From Nereocystis luetkeana (taxonomy: Eukaryota > Sar > Phaeophyceae > Laminariales > Laminariaceae): DNA of 64,000 nt. The notes below the pieces were generated by a model, which saw only the letters and a program-made list of their open reading frames with translations, searched no databases and had not been told where the DNA came from. This document shows, one piece after another, positions 47,862 to 58,884 of the stretch. The translations under genes were made by a program, and so were the position numbers. Location of the stretch: the NCBI GenBank assembly GCA_031213475.1, contig JARUPZ010000024.1, positions 6,575,324-6,639,323 of the forward strand. The letters are read 5' to 3'. The stretch's first letter is position 1; each line of letters starts with the position of its first letter.

Positions 47862-48020
47862 TCTTGTTTGCAATACAATCTGCGGTTCGTTTGCGAAGAG
47901 GTTTGTGGTTTATGTGCAATACCATCTGTGGTTTTGTTTTGCGGTGACGTTTGTGGTTTATTTTTCAATACCGTCTGCGGTTCATTATTGCAATCATATT
48001 TGGGGAGTATTTCGCAACAC
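47862..48020 (+). repeat. Four degenerate 40-50-bp tandem units
   Basis: CAATACAATCTGCGGTTCGT, CAATACCATCTGTGGTTTTG, CAATACCGTCTGCGGTTCAT and a fourth diverged unit. Confidence 0.7.
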
Positions 48021-48478
48021 CATTCGTTGGATGCTTGGGCCCGCGGGGCTGCTCTTGGTGGGACTTTGTTTGCGCATAGCTACGGCGTTCTCGAGGTTGT
48101 CTTTTCCCTGGTACCCTGGCAAGGAGCTCATAGAGCCCTTCGACACCTGGTAAAAACGTGTGAGCTCTCTGTTGATAGTAACAGTCGTAAGCAGTTCGTA
48201 GCATGGTTGAGCGAATATACGGGTTTTTTTAGAAAATGTTTTTTCGGGCGAGCTCGTCCTGACACCTGCGAAAATCGGAAAACAAGAAAAAAACTGTCTT
48301 CTGTTCGTAGCGTGATTCCAGGGTCATCACGTGTGTGTGGGATGTGGGAGTTGCGCATGACGAGTGCCGAGAGACGGAGGGGTGGGGCGGGGGGGAAGTC
48401 AGGGTCAAGCTAAGCTCCGCCAATCATCTCGACTGGGTGGTGGACGAGGGAAAAGAGCGGCTACAAAACCTTCGTGTG

Positions 48479-48481
<3 letters not shown>

Positions 48482-48522
<41 letters not shown>
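48482..48522 (+). repeat. (GA)n microsatellite
   Basis: About 40 bp of pure GA. Confidence 0.97.
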
Positions 48523-48526
<4 letters not shown>

Positions 48527-49059
48527 CGCTATGGTGGTGGCAGGAGGTCTCTCAAGGATAAAAACAGACGTTTTATACATACCGCTACGAGCAATGGCAT
48601 AGGGAAAAAATGTACCGGTAAGCACCAAAACAAAGCGCCCACATTTTAAAAAATGCTAAATATAGTTATGTATATTATTTGTGTTTTCGGGTACGATTAA
48701 TTATGGGGGAGGTATTAGCGTGTGATGGGTTGTGGTACGACTGCTGCTGCTGCTGAGATACGCCAAGTAATCTGCTGAAGAGACAAGCACGCACTCAGCG
48801 TCGCCCGACTGATGGCATGATGAGCTTCGGCTCCGCAGAGCTTTGATAAAAGAAATGGCACTCCAAGGCCGGCTGCAATGATTTTTCGGCGGTCTCGAAG
48901 AGAAGGCGACGGAGAGTGATAGGCAAAGGAGACGTGAGAGAAGTGTGGCCATGCACGTTCGATCGATCACGGCTCAACAATCCCACAACGGGACATGGCC
49001 TGGGTTCGAGTCTCGGCTGTAGTAGTACAGGGTCGAAGTCAAGGAGCCCTTTTTTGTAC

Positions 49060-50760
49060 GCTCGTGGACCGATCGGAATGCAACGATCCTTTTTTTTTTC
49101 TTGCACGATCGCTGGCCGATCGGAATCCAACGATCGCTGATTTTCGATGGTTTGCCGATCGAAACCGAGCGATCCCATTTTTTCGACCGTTGTTAGCCGA
49201 TCGAAATCCAACGGTCCCTTTTTTAAACCGTTAGCCGATCGGAATCACGATTCCTTTTACACGATAGTCTGCCGATCAGAATCCAACGATCCTTTTTTAT
49301 GATCGTTGGTGAATCAGAATCCAACGATCCCTCCTTTACGATCGTTGGTGGATCGGAATCCAATGATCTCTTTTTTACGATCGTTGGCCGATCGGAATCC
49401 AGCGATCCCTCTTTACGATCGCGGTCTGATCGGAATCCAACGATCTCTTCTTTCAATGTCATCGTTGGCTGATTGGAATCTAACGGTCCCTTTCGATCGA
49501 TCGTTGGCCGATCGAAATCGAAAGATTCCCTTTTTTTCACAATCTGTGGCCGATCGGAGCTCCTTTTTACGATCAATGATGGTCAATCGGAAAATCCAAC
49601 GATCCCTTTCTTGCGAAGGCCGTCGTTGGCGGATCAAAATCCTTGTCGATCTCTGTTTTGCTGCCATCGCTGACCGATCGAAATCCTTCGATATCTTTAC
49701 ACGATCGTTTGCCAATCAGAATTCAACTATACCAGGTATCCTTTTTTGCGGTCGTTTGCCGATCGGAATCCGACGATCCCTCTCCGCCGACCGTTTGCCA
49801 ACCGGAAATCAACGATCCCTTTTAGCGGTCGTTTGCCGATCGGAATCCAACGATCCCTTTTTTACGGTTATTGGCGGATCGGAATCCAACGATCTCTTTG
49901 TCATGACCGCCGTTGGCCGATCGGAAGCCAACGATCCCATTTTGCGATCGTTGATCGATCGGAATTCAACGATCCCTTCTTGACGATCGTTGGCGGATCG
50001 GGATCCAATTATCCCTTTGTTACTATCGTTGGCCGATCGAAATCATACGATCCAACTATCCCTTTCGATCGATCGCTGGCCGATCGCAATCCAACGATCC
50101 CTTTTTACGGTCGTTGGCGGATCGGAATCCAGCGATATATTTTTTAACGATATTCGGCCGATCAGAATCCAACGATCTCTTTTTACGATCAGAAGTCAAC
50201 GGTCCCTTTTGCACAATCGTTTGAAGATCGGAACCCAACGATCCTCTGTTTTACGACCGTTCGCCAAATCTGAATCCAGCGGTCTCTTTTCGACGATCGC
50301 TGGCGGACCGGAATTCAATGATCCTTTTTTACAATCGTTCTCCGATCGGAATCCAACGATCCCACTTTTAGGACCGTTGAACGATCGGAATCCAACTTTC
50401 CCTTTTTGCTATATCGTTGGCCGAATGGAATCCAACTATCCTTTTTTCACGACTGTTGGCCGAGCGGAATCCAACTATCTCGTTTTTACGATCGTTGGTC
50501 GATCGAAATCCAAGGATCCCCTTTTTACGGTCGTATGCCGATCGAATTCCAGCGATCCTTCTTCACCATATTTCCCTGATCGGGAGCCAACAATATTTTT
50601 CTACGGTCGATGGCCGACCGGAATCGAACGACCCCTCGATTACAATCGTTGGCCAATCATAATCCAACGATCCCTTTCCTACAATCGTTGGCCAACCAGA
50701 ATGCAATGGCCTCTTTCTCACGATCGTTGGCCGACCGGAATGCAACGTGACCCCTTTTCT
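49060..50760 (+). repeat. Minisatellite of about 40-bp dyad-symmetric units
   Basis: About 40 units of the type TTTACGATCGTTGGCCGATC / GGAATCCAACGATCCCTT. Inside each unit GATCGTTGG and CCAACGATC are inverted complements, so each unit can form a hairpin. Units are diverged by substitution and small length changes. The long open frames over it follow from a unit that lacks stops and are not a gene. Just upstream, 48998-49014 carries a tRNA B-box-like GGGTTCGAGTCTC. Confidence 0.93.
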
Positions 50761-51689
50761 ACAATGGTTGTTCCTCTACCACTTACTACCAGGTATGTAT
50801 ATGATAGGTTCGTTGGTCTATGGATGGGACTTCAACGACTCTTTTAAGGGTCGTTTGTCTGCTGATCGGGGGGAAAAAATATCTGCTCCCTCTCGAGGAC
50901 CGTTTGTCTACCGATCGCCTTTCCAAACTTTTTCTCTTCTTTTTTTTTTCTTGGCGTGGCATTCAGACCAACATATCCGGCCCACGACACGACCCTGAAG
51001 TTAGAGCCGAAAGGCTTCGGTGCGTGAACTCGAGCGGCTTTCTCGGGGCTTGAATATCGAGAACTGTAAATCCCCCATTCTGAGGACACTGCAGCAGTAC
51101 ACAGCAGTACGGGCCCATTGACAAGGAACCCCTAGTGCGAGCGAGCAACGCTCATAACCAAACTGTGACACCATCCTGATGAGCATAGGCCTAATGCCGT
51201 TGTTGCTGCTGCTGTGCCCTGTGTTGACCCTCTGCCGTCGAGGTGACCCGCACTTCTTACGCCGCCCTTACCGTGGCCACTCCGTAGGAAACGCCTTTGC
51301 ACAAGTATAGGGTTTCGTGCAGCGCTCGCTCCCCCTGAGCACGGTTGCTCAGTAAAATAAATTATCTCGAGCTCGCTCGAGAAAACGTGAGCCTCGTGTT
51401 CGCCATCCCCTCGCCAGCCGCAAGCAGGGCCGCTTGCCGATCGCCCCAATGGAGCAAGCGAACGAGCGAGCGAGTGAGGGGCGGCGCGACTAGAGAGCGC
51501 CGGCACCCGATCGAGACTCGGGGGACGCGCGAGGCTCTCCTTACCCACTATCGCTAGTGATGTTCTCGTTACACCAGCCCATCGCACCACTGCGCTACTG
51601 CTGTGCTCTACGACGCCACAACGCCAGTTCTCGCCGCAACGGAAAAAAAAAAAAAAAAAAAAAAGTTGTCCTCCGTCAGAACTCGGGAA

Positions 51690-51849
51690 AAAAAAAAAAA
51701 ACAACAACAACAACAAAACAAAACAAAACAAAGCAAAGCAAAGCAATACAAAACAAAGCAAAACGAAACGAAGCAGAACAAAGCAGAGCAAAGCAAAACA
51801 AAACAAAACAAAGCAAAGCAAAGCAAAGCAAAGCAAAGCAAAGCGAAGC

Positions 51850-51880
<31 letters not shown>

Positions 51881-51885
51881 AACAT
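51690..51885 (+). repeat. (AAAGC/AAAAC)n pentanucleotide array
   Basis: About 190 bp of AAACA and AAGCA units, preceded by a 22-bp A run. Lys/Gln and Cys/Phe/Leu frames over it are artefacts. Confidence 0.95.
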
Positions 51886-52151
51886 TGAACGGTATTCCGA
51901 GGGTTCACGATATATATATTTTTGGCTCCTCCCTCTCCTACGAGGAGAAGACCGCGAGGTGCTCCATCAACTACGAAACCCAAGATGCACAGACGCGTGC
52001 TTTCCATATAGGAGGGCAGTACGTTAATATTTTGAGGGTCAACACGGGAGGAGCTAGCTAGCTAGCTCTTTTCCTCGTCCAAAAGCTGATTTTGATAAAA
52101 CACAAGAAGTGGCAACCCGATGAAAATTCTTGCAGCAACGCTACTACGGTA

Positions 52152-52260
52152 ATATCACGGGGGGGGCATAGTAAATAGGACCTACGGTATACACAAAAAT
52201 CTGCATATTTACCTGTTTTTACTAATACTATTTGGTCCTATTTACCATGGTCCCCTGTAA
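52152..52260. mobile_element. MITE-A copy 15
   Basis: CACGGGGGGGGCATAGTAAA to TCCCCTGTAA. A TACCAGGTA follows at 52264. Confidence 0.8.
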
Positions 52261-52375
52261 TAATACCAGGTAGTATTCTAGCGATACTGGATTTGGAGGG
52301 GGGGGGGCGGTCAGTCAGAGATATTTCGGCCAAAAAGTGCTATTTATACTACTCCCCCTATTGCGGCATACATCT

Positions 52376-52515
52376 ATTTATATATATAATATATATATAT
52401 ATATTATATACCAGGTATAATGTTGTACATACCAGGTATTAGATATATATAGGATATATACAACACTCATATATATATGAATGTTGTGTATATCATATCT
52501 ACATATATTATATGT
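52376..52515. repeat. AT-rich palindromic region
   Basis: TA runs with two TACCAGGTA motifs and a 42-bp near-perfect palindrome at 52450-52491 (arms of 21 bp, two mismatched pairs). Confidence 0.85.
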
Positions 52516-52671
52516 CACATGCCCTTAAGTTTGGTGTGACCGCGGGCGATTCATAGGTCCTTCCTGGCGATCCCGACGGCGGATGGTGCAGCGATCCAAG
52601 AACAGGAAAAAACGAAAAAAAAAAAAAAAAAGTTCGTCCAGTCCCAAACCACGAGGAAGGATTGTTCATCA

Positions 52672-53210
52672 ACCAAGAGAAGCGGCGTGGTTGCTTGCTG
52701 TTTCGGCAGTTCTAGCGAGGCTTGATGGTGGAGCAGCTTCAGGAGACTCCCGTCCGAAAGCGGACACCGCTGTGGCCTGGCCTGATCCAATCCCCGAGGG
52801 ACGCCTCTCCGGCGATGCCGCGTTGCCGTTCGCTGTGTCGACCCGGAAGCTCGGGTGCCAGTCCCACACTGCCGTAACGCCTCCGGAAGGTGGTGTTCCG
52901 GAAGTCTTGAGCGTTATGTTTGCAGCGGTCTCGCCGACCCCGCTTTGATGCGATGCCCCAGCGGCCAACGACATTTTTTCTTCACAGACTACTGATGCAG
53001 GCAGTAGGCCGCGTGCGTAGTTTCAACAGCTCATGCAAAACCCCTTGTCGAAGGCGCCTTCCAGGTTGACCGTAGGCTTCTCGGCATGGTGATCCTGGTA
53101 GTGGGTAGCTCCGTCGTGAAAGCTTGCAGCGGAAGCAGCAAGCTCGGCCCCCCAGGCGCAGTCGCTTCTCGACGTACCTCGGGGCCCGCAGCTCTGCTGC
53201 AACGCTCACG
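52672..53210 (-). other. Coding-like minus-strand segment of unknown nature
   Basis: An open frame of 101 codons from 52974 (MSLAAGASHQSGVGE...) and an upstream in-phase stretch (TVNLEGAFDKGFCMSC) have codon use like real exons, but a stop separates them. No family is recognised. It could be exons of a minus-strand gene or a decayed gene. Confidence 0.25.
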
Positions 53211-53299
53211 CGACTCGTGGCTCTTTACCTACTGGTGAAGTATCCGCACGCGGTTTGTTGTACGACTTCTGAGTTGCGTTCGACGGCCGGCTATAGAGG

Positions 53300-53640
53300 G
53301 AAAGCACTCTAGGATGAAATCTCGCCCTTCATGCAACTCTCCGAATACCTCACAGCGCTTCGTGCTTGGTGCTGGCGATGTCTGCCTGGTCGGTAAAACT
53401 CGACGTCGTTCCGTCCCGGCATCGTAGAGATGCGAAGGTCTAGGGCCATACGACTGCGGCCATGCGTGATACCGAGTACACCCCCCTCCCCACCTCCCAA
53501 GAACCCCCCCCTCCCCCCGCGTCTTCCCTTCCACTTCCCTCCCCCCCCCGTCTTCCCTTCCACGCCCGCACCCAACGATAAACTCCTCGAAATTGATGGA
53601 TCCCCCTCAATCGGTGTGTAAAAGGTTACTGCACCCTTAA
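53300..53640 (+). pseudogene. Diverged duplicate of the 5' part of the dioxygenase gene and its upstream repeat
   Basis: Matches 54030-54355 in order: the poly(C)-tailed repeat (inverted), the C tract, CCAACGATAAACTCC, and the first codons of the dioxygenase exon (ATGGATCCCCCTC versus ATGGAGCCCCCGC, then GGTGTGT versus GGTGTGC). The copy stops in frame soon after and has no downstream exons, so it is not functional. Confidence 0.7.
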
Positions 53641-54029
53641 CGTTCCATTCGCAAGAGCTCACGCCCTCTCTACCCCCCCCCCCCCCCCTCCTCCCCCCCC
53701 TTATATATTATATATTTCATGTGTGGGTTGGGTTGGCGTCGATTGACAATGACACTGTAAAACATGCTCACTACGTAAGCTAGACAACCCGGGTACTGTT
53801 ATTTTTGTTGTTGTTTTTTTTTGGCGGTCGGTCACAGCTGGTTGTCGAGTTAGATCGTTCGTGCGAGGTGAACAACCTTTACTCCGCACACGTGGGAATG
53901 GTCGTATCACGTAGTGTTCAAGGTAAGGCACCCAAGAGGCAGTTACGTAGTACTCCCATTGCTGTCTCTGGAAATGCCTACTCCGGAAATTACATAAACT
54001 CATTGAAGCTGTCATCCATTTGCAAGTCC

Positions 54030-54268
54030 GCCTCAAAAGCGGTTCTTAGTAGGATGCAGCTCGCCCTGCATGCGACTCGCCAGACACCTCACGGCGCTTC
54101 GCATAGCTTGGTGCAAGCAATGTCTGCCTGGTCGGTGAAAACCCGACATGCTCCGTCCCGGCATTGTAGGGATGCGAGGGTCTATGGCCATACGACTACG
54201 GCCATGCATGAGATCGAGTACATATCTTCTATCGAGTACACCCCCCCCCCCCCCCCCCCCCCCCCCCT
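54030..54268 (+). repeat. Poly(C)-tailed repeat, subfamily C (sense), upstream of the dioxygenase exon
   Basis: Long copy. Its C tail (54241-54267) lies about 40 bp before GAAACAG|ATGGAG. That arrangement would also suit a 3' splice site, so an upstream exon is possible. Confidence 0.65.
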
Positions 54269-54309
54269 CCCTTCCACTCCCACATCCAACGACCAACTCC
54301 CCGAAACAG

Positions 54310-57300
54310 ATGGAGCCCCCGCTAACGGTGTGCCAGAGGTTGCTGCGCACGGCTGAGGATGACGATGACGCCGGTGGCGGCGGCGCCCCCTGGCGGGTGC
54401 TCTCGGCCGCCCAGCGCGCGTCTCTACGGGACAGCGGCTTCGTCGTCGTCGACCGGGTGGTTCCTGCTGGTCTCGTGGCAGAGGCCTACGAGGAGGCGAG
54501 TTGAGGGGGGGGGCGGGGGGGGGGGGGGTGTACTCGATAGGAGATATGTACTTGATCCAATGCATGGCCGTAGTTCGTATGACGAGTTGGGGGGGGGGGG
54601 GGGGGGGATCTCATGCATGGCCGTAGTCGTATGACCATAGACCCTCGCATCCCTACAATGCCGGGACGGGGCGTGTCGGGTTTTCGCCGAACATGGCTGC
54701 TTTGTCATGCATGGCCGTAGTCGTAAGAGGGGGGGGTGGGGGGGGTGACCCACATCTCCGCCCCCCCCCATTGCAGATCGATGGCTATAAAGCGAGAAAA
54801 AATATTGAGTGTTGCGATGCTGCTTTACTAGCCCGATACGTGCCGCGAACGGTTTTACCAGTGCCCCAGGGGTGTGCTAATCAGAAAATGTACAGTAAAA
54901 GTGACCGCGCTTTGACCGCTTGACTGACCGTCCCCTGCACTAAAAATGTCATATCAAGGTGCTAGGAGACCGCGGTTTGACCGCTTGACTGACCGCTCCC
55001 TAAACTAAAAACGCCCTATCAAGATGCTAGGAGACCGCGGTATGACCTAAGGGCGTGATAAAGCCCTAATTATCGGGGAGGGGGGGGGGGGGGGGGGGGG
55101 GGGGGGTGAAACCAATGTGTCACACGTTTTTTGTCGGGTTTTTGTTTCCGTTTCAGGCCGCGGCAAGGGCATCCTCGGGATCGTTAGCCCCCGCCCACGG
55201 TGGCGGAGGAGGACGGCCTGGCAGGAATTTCCCTGAAAATTCTGACGACAGCAGCGGCGGCGGCAACGGAAACGGCGGCAACAGTAGCGGCGGCGGCGGC
55301 GGTAACGATGACAGCGGCAACGGCGAAGACCGTTCGGAGCACAGCATTGACGAGGGGCGCGGGGGAGGGAAGGGGGACAAGCCACTGACCGGCTACGTGA
55401 GGTCGGTCCGAGATGACCTTACCGCGTTCGTTTCCCGCGAGCGCGAAGAAGCGGCGGCGGCAGCCGTCAGGGCGCGTCCTGTCGGGGGAGGAGGGGATAG
55501 GGCCGCGGGGGGAAGCAAGGGCGGTGAGGACGGAGGAGAAGGGACTGCGATGGGAGGGGCGATTGGACGGACCCTTGCTGTCCTTGCGAGGCTTGGCGAA
55601 GACCTGGGGCGCATGGTTCGCCTTCGGGGTCGCGTGGAGCATCAGGTGATCCCGTCGCCAGCCGGTTGCTTGTATGCTTTGAATAGTCGAGCGCGCTTCC
55701 CAGCCCTATCCCCCCCCCCGGTCATACGACTACGGCCATGCATGAGATCGAGTACATTTCTCATATCGAGTACCCCCCGCTCCCCCCCACACCTCGCCCC
55801 AGAGGATTATTTTCATTTTTTTCTTGTCTCCCCAACCCTTCCGCTTCTCTTTTTAGCTTTTTTTTTCAAGTTCCTCCCTCCCGTACCCCTTCCTGCGCGA
55901 CCTTACCTTTGACCGAATATAAATGCAGGGAAACTCGACGAGACTTCTCAATCCCCTCTGATGCACCCACGCTATCTCGAGGTCCTATTACGGGGGACGA
56001 TAGTTAATAGGACCTCTCTTATACATAAAAAAACTATATATTTAACCATTTTTACTAAAACATATTTGGTCCTATTAACTATGGTCCCCCGTAATCAAAC
56101 AAAGCGGCAACAATCACTACGTACGAGGAGTCAACCCCTCCCTCCCCTCCCCCCCCTCCCCCACCGCCGCCAACCGCCTCCGCCATATCCGCACTCACGC
56201 CGTCTACGGTGACGACGATAATAACATACGAGTGAGCCTGCCCTCCCCCCGTGCCGCCACCGCCCCTAAACCTTATCGATTTACTACCAAATTACCACGG
56301 CACTTACATGCGAGTGAATAATTCCCTGCCGCCACCGCCACCGCCGCCGCTGCCGCTGCCGCTGACGCACTCTCCCCATCTCGACTCTCTACAAAGTCAA
56401 GACGATACTATGATAACGTAGGGGGAATCGCCCCCTGACTCCGACGCCGTCGCCGCCACCGCCGCCACCCTCACGACGTCTCGATTTTCCTACAACGTGT
56501 CCTCGGTAGCTATATATTTAAGTATTCGCCCCGTCCCTGCAGCCGCCGCCGCCGCCGCTGCTGCACTCACGCGGTGTATACCTCGTCCCGAACGGCAACG
56601 ATAATTAGGTACCTGGTACGATCAATGACCCCCCGTCCCCACCGCCACTGCCGCCGCCGCCTCCGCCGCCGCCACCGCCGTCACGCCACATCGGTTGCGT
56701 CCCGTGTGCTACTGCGATTTGTACAACGTATGAACTCATCGAACATCTGCTGCGGGCTAGCTACGAAAAAATACACATTTTGCGAGTACGCGCCGCCGCC
56801 GTCGCCGCCGCCGCCGCCGCCGCTGCTGCTGCTGCACTCACTCCATCCATCTCGACTTCCTGCCTACAAAAAATGATCCCAGTAATTACACGCGAACAGT
56901 CATCATCCCAGCGCCCCAACTGCCGTCACACCCGCCGCCACTCGCCGCCGCCGCCACCGATCCCGCTGCCCTCTGTTGCCGCTGCGCGCCTCCCCTCCCC
57001 TCGTACGCGACAGTTGGCGGTGTACCCGGCGGGTATTGGCGCCAGGTACGAGCGGCATCGAGATGCTTTCCCCGACGACGGCGAAGAAGAAGAAGAAGAA
57101 AGCGAGGCCTACTCCGACGATGAAACCCCAGAGAAGCACGGGGGGGGAGAGGGAAGGGGGGAGAGAGTCGACGATAGTGGAAATGACAACGGTGTTGGCA
57201 CCGGCAGCGGCGCCGGCGGCGGCAACAACGGTAATGGTGGTGGCGGCGGCGGAGAGCCTATCGGGGGGAGCGTCAGCTTCCGCAGGCTAACCGCCATCTG

Positions 57301-57847
57301 CTACCTCCGGCGTGCTGGAAAACCCTGGCAGCCGTCAGAGGGGGGGGTTCTTCGCTTGTACCCCCCGGCCAAGGCAGGTGACGCACACGGCGGCAGCGGT
57401 GGCAAGGTTCAGGGGGGTAAGGTGACCTTCACCTTCCGTGGTCAGGACGCAGAGGCAGCGGACGACCAGGGGGCAGAGGTAGCCGACGACGGTCGGGAAG
57501 GACAGACAGGCGACGGCCTGGGGAAAAAGGTAGCAGACGACAATCAGGAAGAGCAGCTAAGCGGCGGCCAGGAGATAGAGATAGATGACGATGGTGTTGG
57601 TGTTGGTGTTGGTGGTGGTGGTGGTGGTGGTGGTAGTGGTGATGGTGGCGGCGGAGACGCGCTGCACCTCTTGGCGGGCGCGGTCGGCGGGGGGGGCGGA
57701 GAGGCGGGAGGAGGGGGGGAGGGGTTTGTCGATGTGTCGCCTCGGGCGGGGCGCGCCGTTGTTTTCTTCAGCGGCGCCGTGGAGCACGAGGTGCTGCCGA
57801 TGACCGGGGCGTTGCCCAGGGCAGCGGTGACAACATGGTTCCACTGA
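54310..57847 (+). CDS. 2-oxoglutarate/Fe(II) dioxygenase, HIF-prolyl-hydroxylase (EGLN/PHD) type
   Basis: Exons 54310-54495, 55157-55645 and 57014-57847, about 502 residues, all junctions phase 0. The N-terminal LRDSGFVVVDRVVPAGLVAEAYEE is the typical lead-in helix. Exon 3 opens with LAVYPAGIGARYERHRDAF, where His240 and Asp242 are the HxD iron ligands. RRLTAICYLR, GGVLRLYPP and the C-terminal VSPRAGRAVVFFS then SGAVEHEVLP follow, with distal His483 and 2-oxoglutarate-binding Arg494. The protein should hydroxylate prolyl residues. Intron 1 uses a GC donor: GAG|GCGAGT gives the only joining that keeps frame. Low-complexity Asp/Glu/Gly inserts interrupt the domain at about 248-310 and 344-462, and exon 2 is largely Gly/Asp/Ser-rich. 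The start ATG is uncertain because CAG directly precedes it and an upstream exon could exist. Confidence 0.85.
54507..54735 (-). repeat. Cluster of poly(C)-tailed subfamily C fragments in intron 1
   Basis: G runs at about 54503-54529 and 54590-54607 are each followed by the GATCTCATGCATGGCCGTAG-type core, and a third short fragment lies at 54707-54740. The first begins only a few bases after the GC donor. Confidence 0.6.
54903..55045 (+). repeat. Two tandem units of about 68 bp in intron 1
   Basis: TTTGACCGCTTGACTGACCG occurs twice, each followed by ...CTAGGAGACCGCGG. Confidence 0.85.
55728..55795 (+). repeat. Poly(C)-tailed subfamily C, short copy (intron 2)
   Basis: ACGACTACGGCCATGCATGA to GAGTACCCCCC. 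Strongly 5'-truncated. Confidence 0.6.
55988..56094. mobile_element. MITE-A copy 16 (intron 2)
   Basis: TTACGGGGGACGATAGTTAA to CCCCCGTAA, TA on the left flank. Confidence 0.85.
56130..56860 (+). repeat. CCG-rich degenerate tandem region (intron 2)
   Basis: Four or five spaced (CCG/CAC)n blocks, each followed by an ACTCAC...CTCGACT...TACAA-like segment at irregular 100-260-bp intervals. Confidence 0.6.
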
Positions 57848-57959
57848 CCGGGCCTTTCTCGGTCCCTCCGCGATCTCGCAACTATCTGCTGAGACGCATG
57901 GTCCTCTCCCTTGAGGGGCCTCCCCGCTTTGAGGAGCTCTGTGTACCCTGTACCCCCCC

Positions 57960-58880
57960 CCCCCCCCCCCCCCCCCCCTCCAACCAAACCCCTGACGCTG
58001 AGGAACAAAAAAAAATGCTGGCTAAATCGCGGTACGCTTATCTATATCCCGTTGGGCGACGGAGAGTGTTTTATTTTTGTCGTTTTTTTTTTTTCGCTGA
58101 ACGGCTGTCGGTGAAAAACAAAAAGGTACAGAGAACAGAGTAGATCCTCAGTGGCCATGGTGCAGCAGTGGCAGTTGAGAAGCCGGCCCCTTGTGGTGAC
58201 CCATGGCTGCAACCCCTGTAAATGTCATGGAGCAATGCCGTAATGGGGTGGTGGCTTGCTCCCTGAGTCCCTCACGCGAGGAGCTCATGACCTTTCACCC
58301 CCGAAACATCGAAACAACGTGAACCCCTCGAAGGAGCTTCGTTCGGGCAACCTCCCGACCAACCACGAGGATGGTGCGCTACGTGGTTCTTCTGGAACAA
58401 ACACACTAGCGCTGTGAACATGACTTCGGAGAAGATTGTTCTGGCAGCCCGACCACACTTTTTTTGTTTCGCTAGGTGGTCCTCAAACACGCACGCTGCG
58501 TACTGAGGAGTGTCACCGTTGAAGAGAGCTCAACCGATCAGAAAATAACAAGCCAAAATACCAGCACACCTCGCACAGAGCAGATAGATCATGATCTATG
58601 TGCAGTACCTATACGTAGATCAATCTAGTTCCTCCCCTGCCATTGTCAGAGGTCGGGCAGATTTGCGTGATGAAATGCGGGGCCCGGCGATACACTATTG
58701 CAGTTTACATCTCTTACTCTATACGCTCTCCCCACCTCCGCGCTGGGAGTATGGAGCGAGGATAACAATAATTTTCCGCTGAGAGCTGCTGCACCTCGAC
58801 CCTGTTCGTCTGCGAAAGCGCCGTCATGCGCCCTCTGGCTCTTTCGTTCCAGCAGATTGTTTGATCTGTATTCTTTGGTC
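57960..58880. other. Downstream of the dioxygenase, nothing recognised
   Basis: A C run at 57953-57977 follows the gene. No supportable exon or RNA gene. Confidence 0.4.
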
Positions 58881-58884
58881 CAAT

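Noticed and set aside
49306-50847. Two long overlapping open frames (225 and 285 codons)
   Set aside because: They follow the 40-bp minisatellite unit and switch frame with its length changes.
51470-51620. Minus-strand tRNA-like sequence (TAGCGCAGTGGTGCGATGGG)
   Set aside because: A-box-like, but the B box is poor and no cloverleaf can be closed; kept only as a possible old SINE head.
51132-52007. 291-codon minus-strand open frame
   Set aside because: Largely the translation of the AAAGC/AAAAC array and poly(A); the rest has no splice-consistent or family signal.
52583-52948. 121-codon plus-strand frame starting MVQRSKNRKKRKKKKK
   Set aside because: The basic start is a poly(A) tract and the opposite strand has the better coding look.
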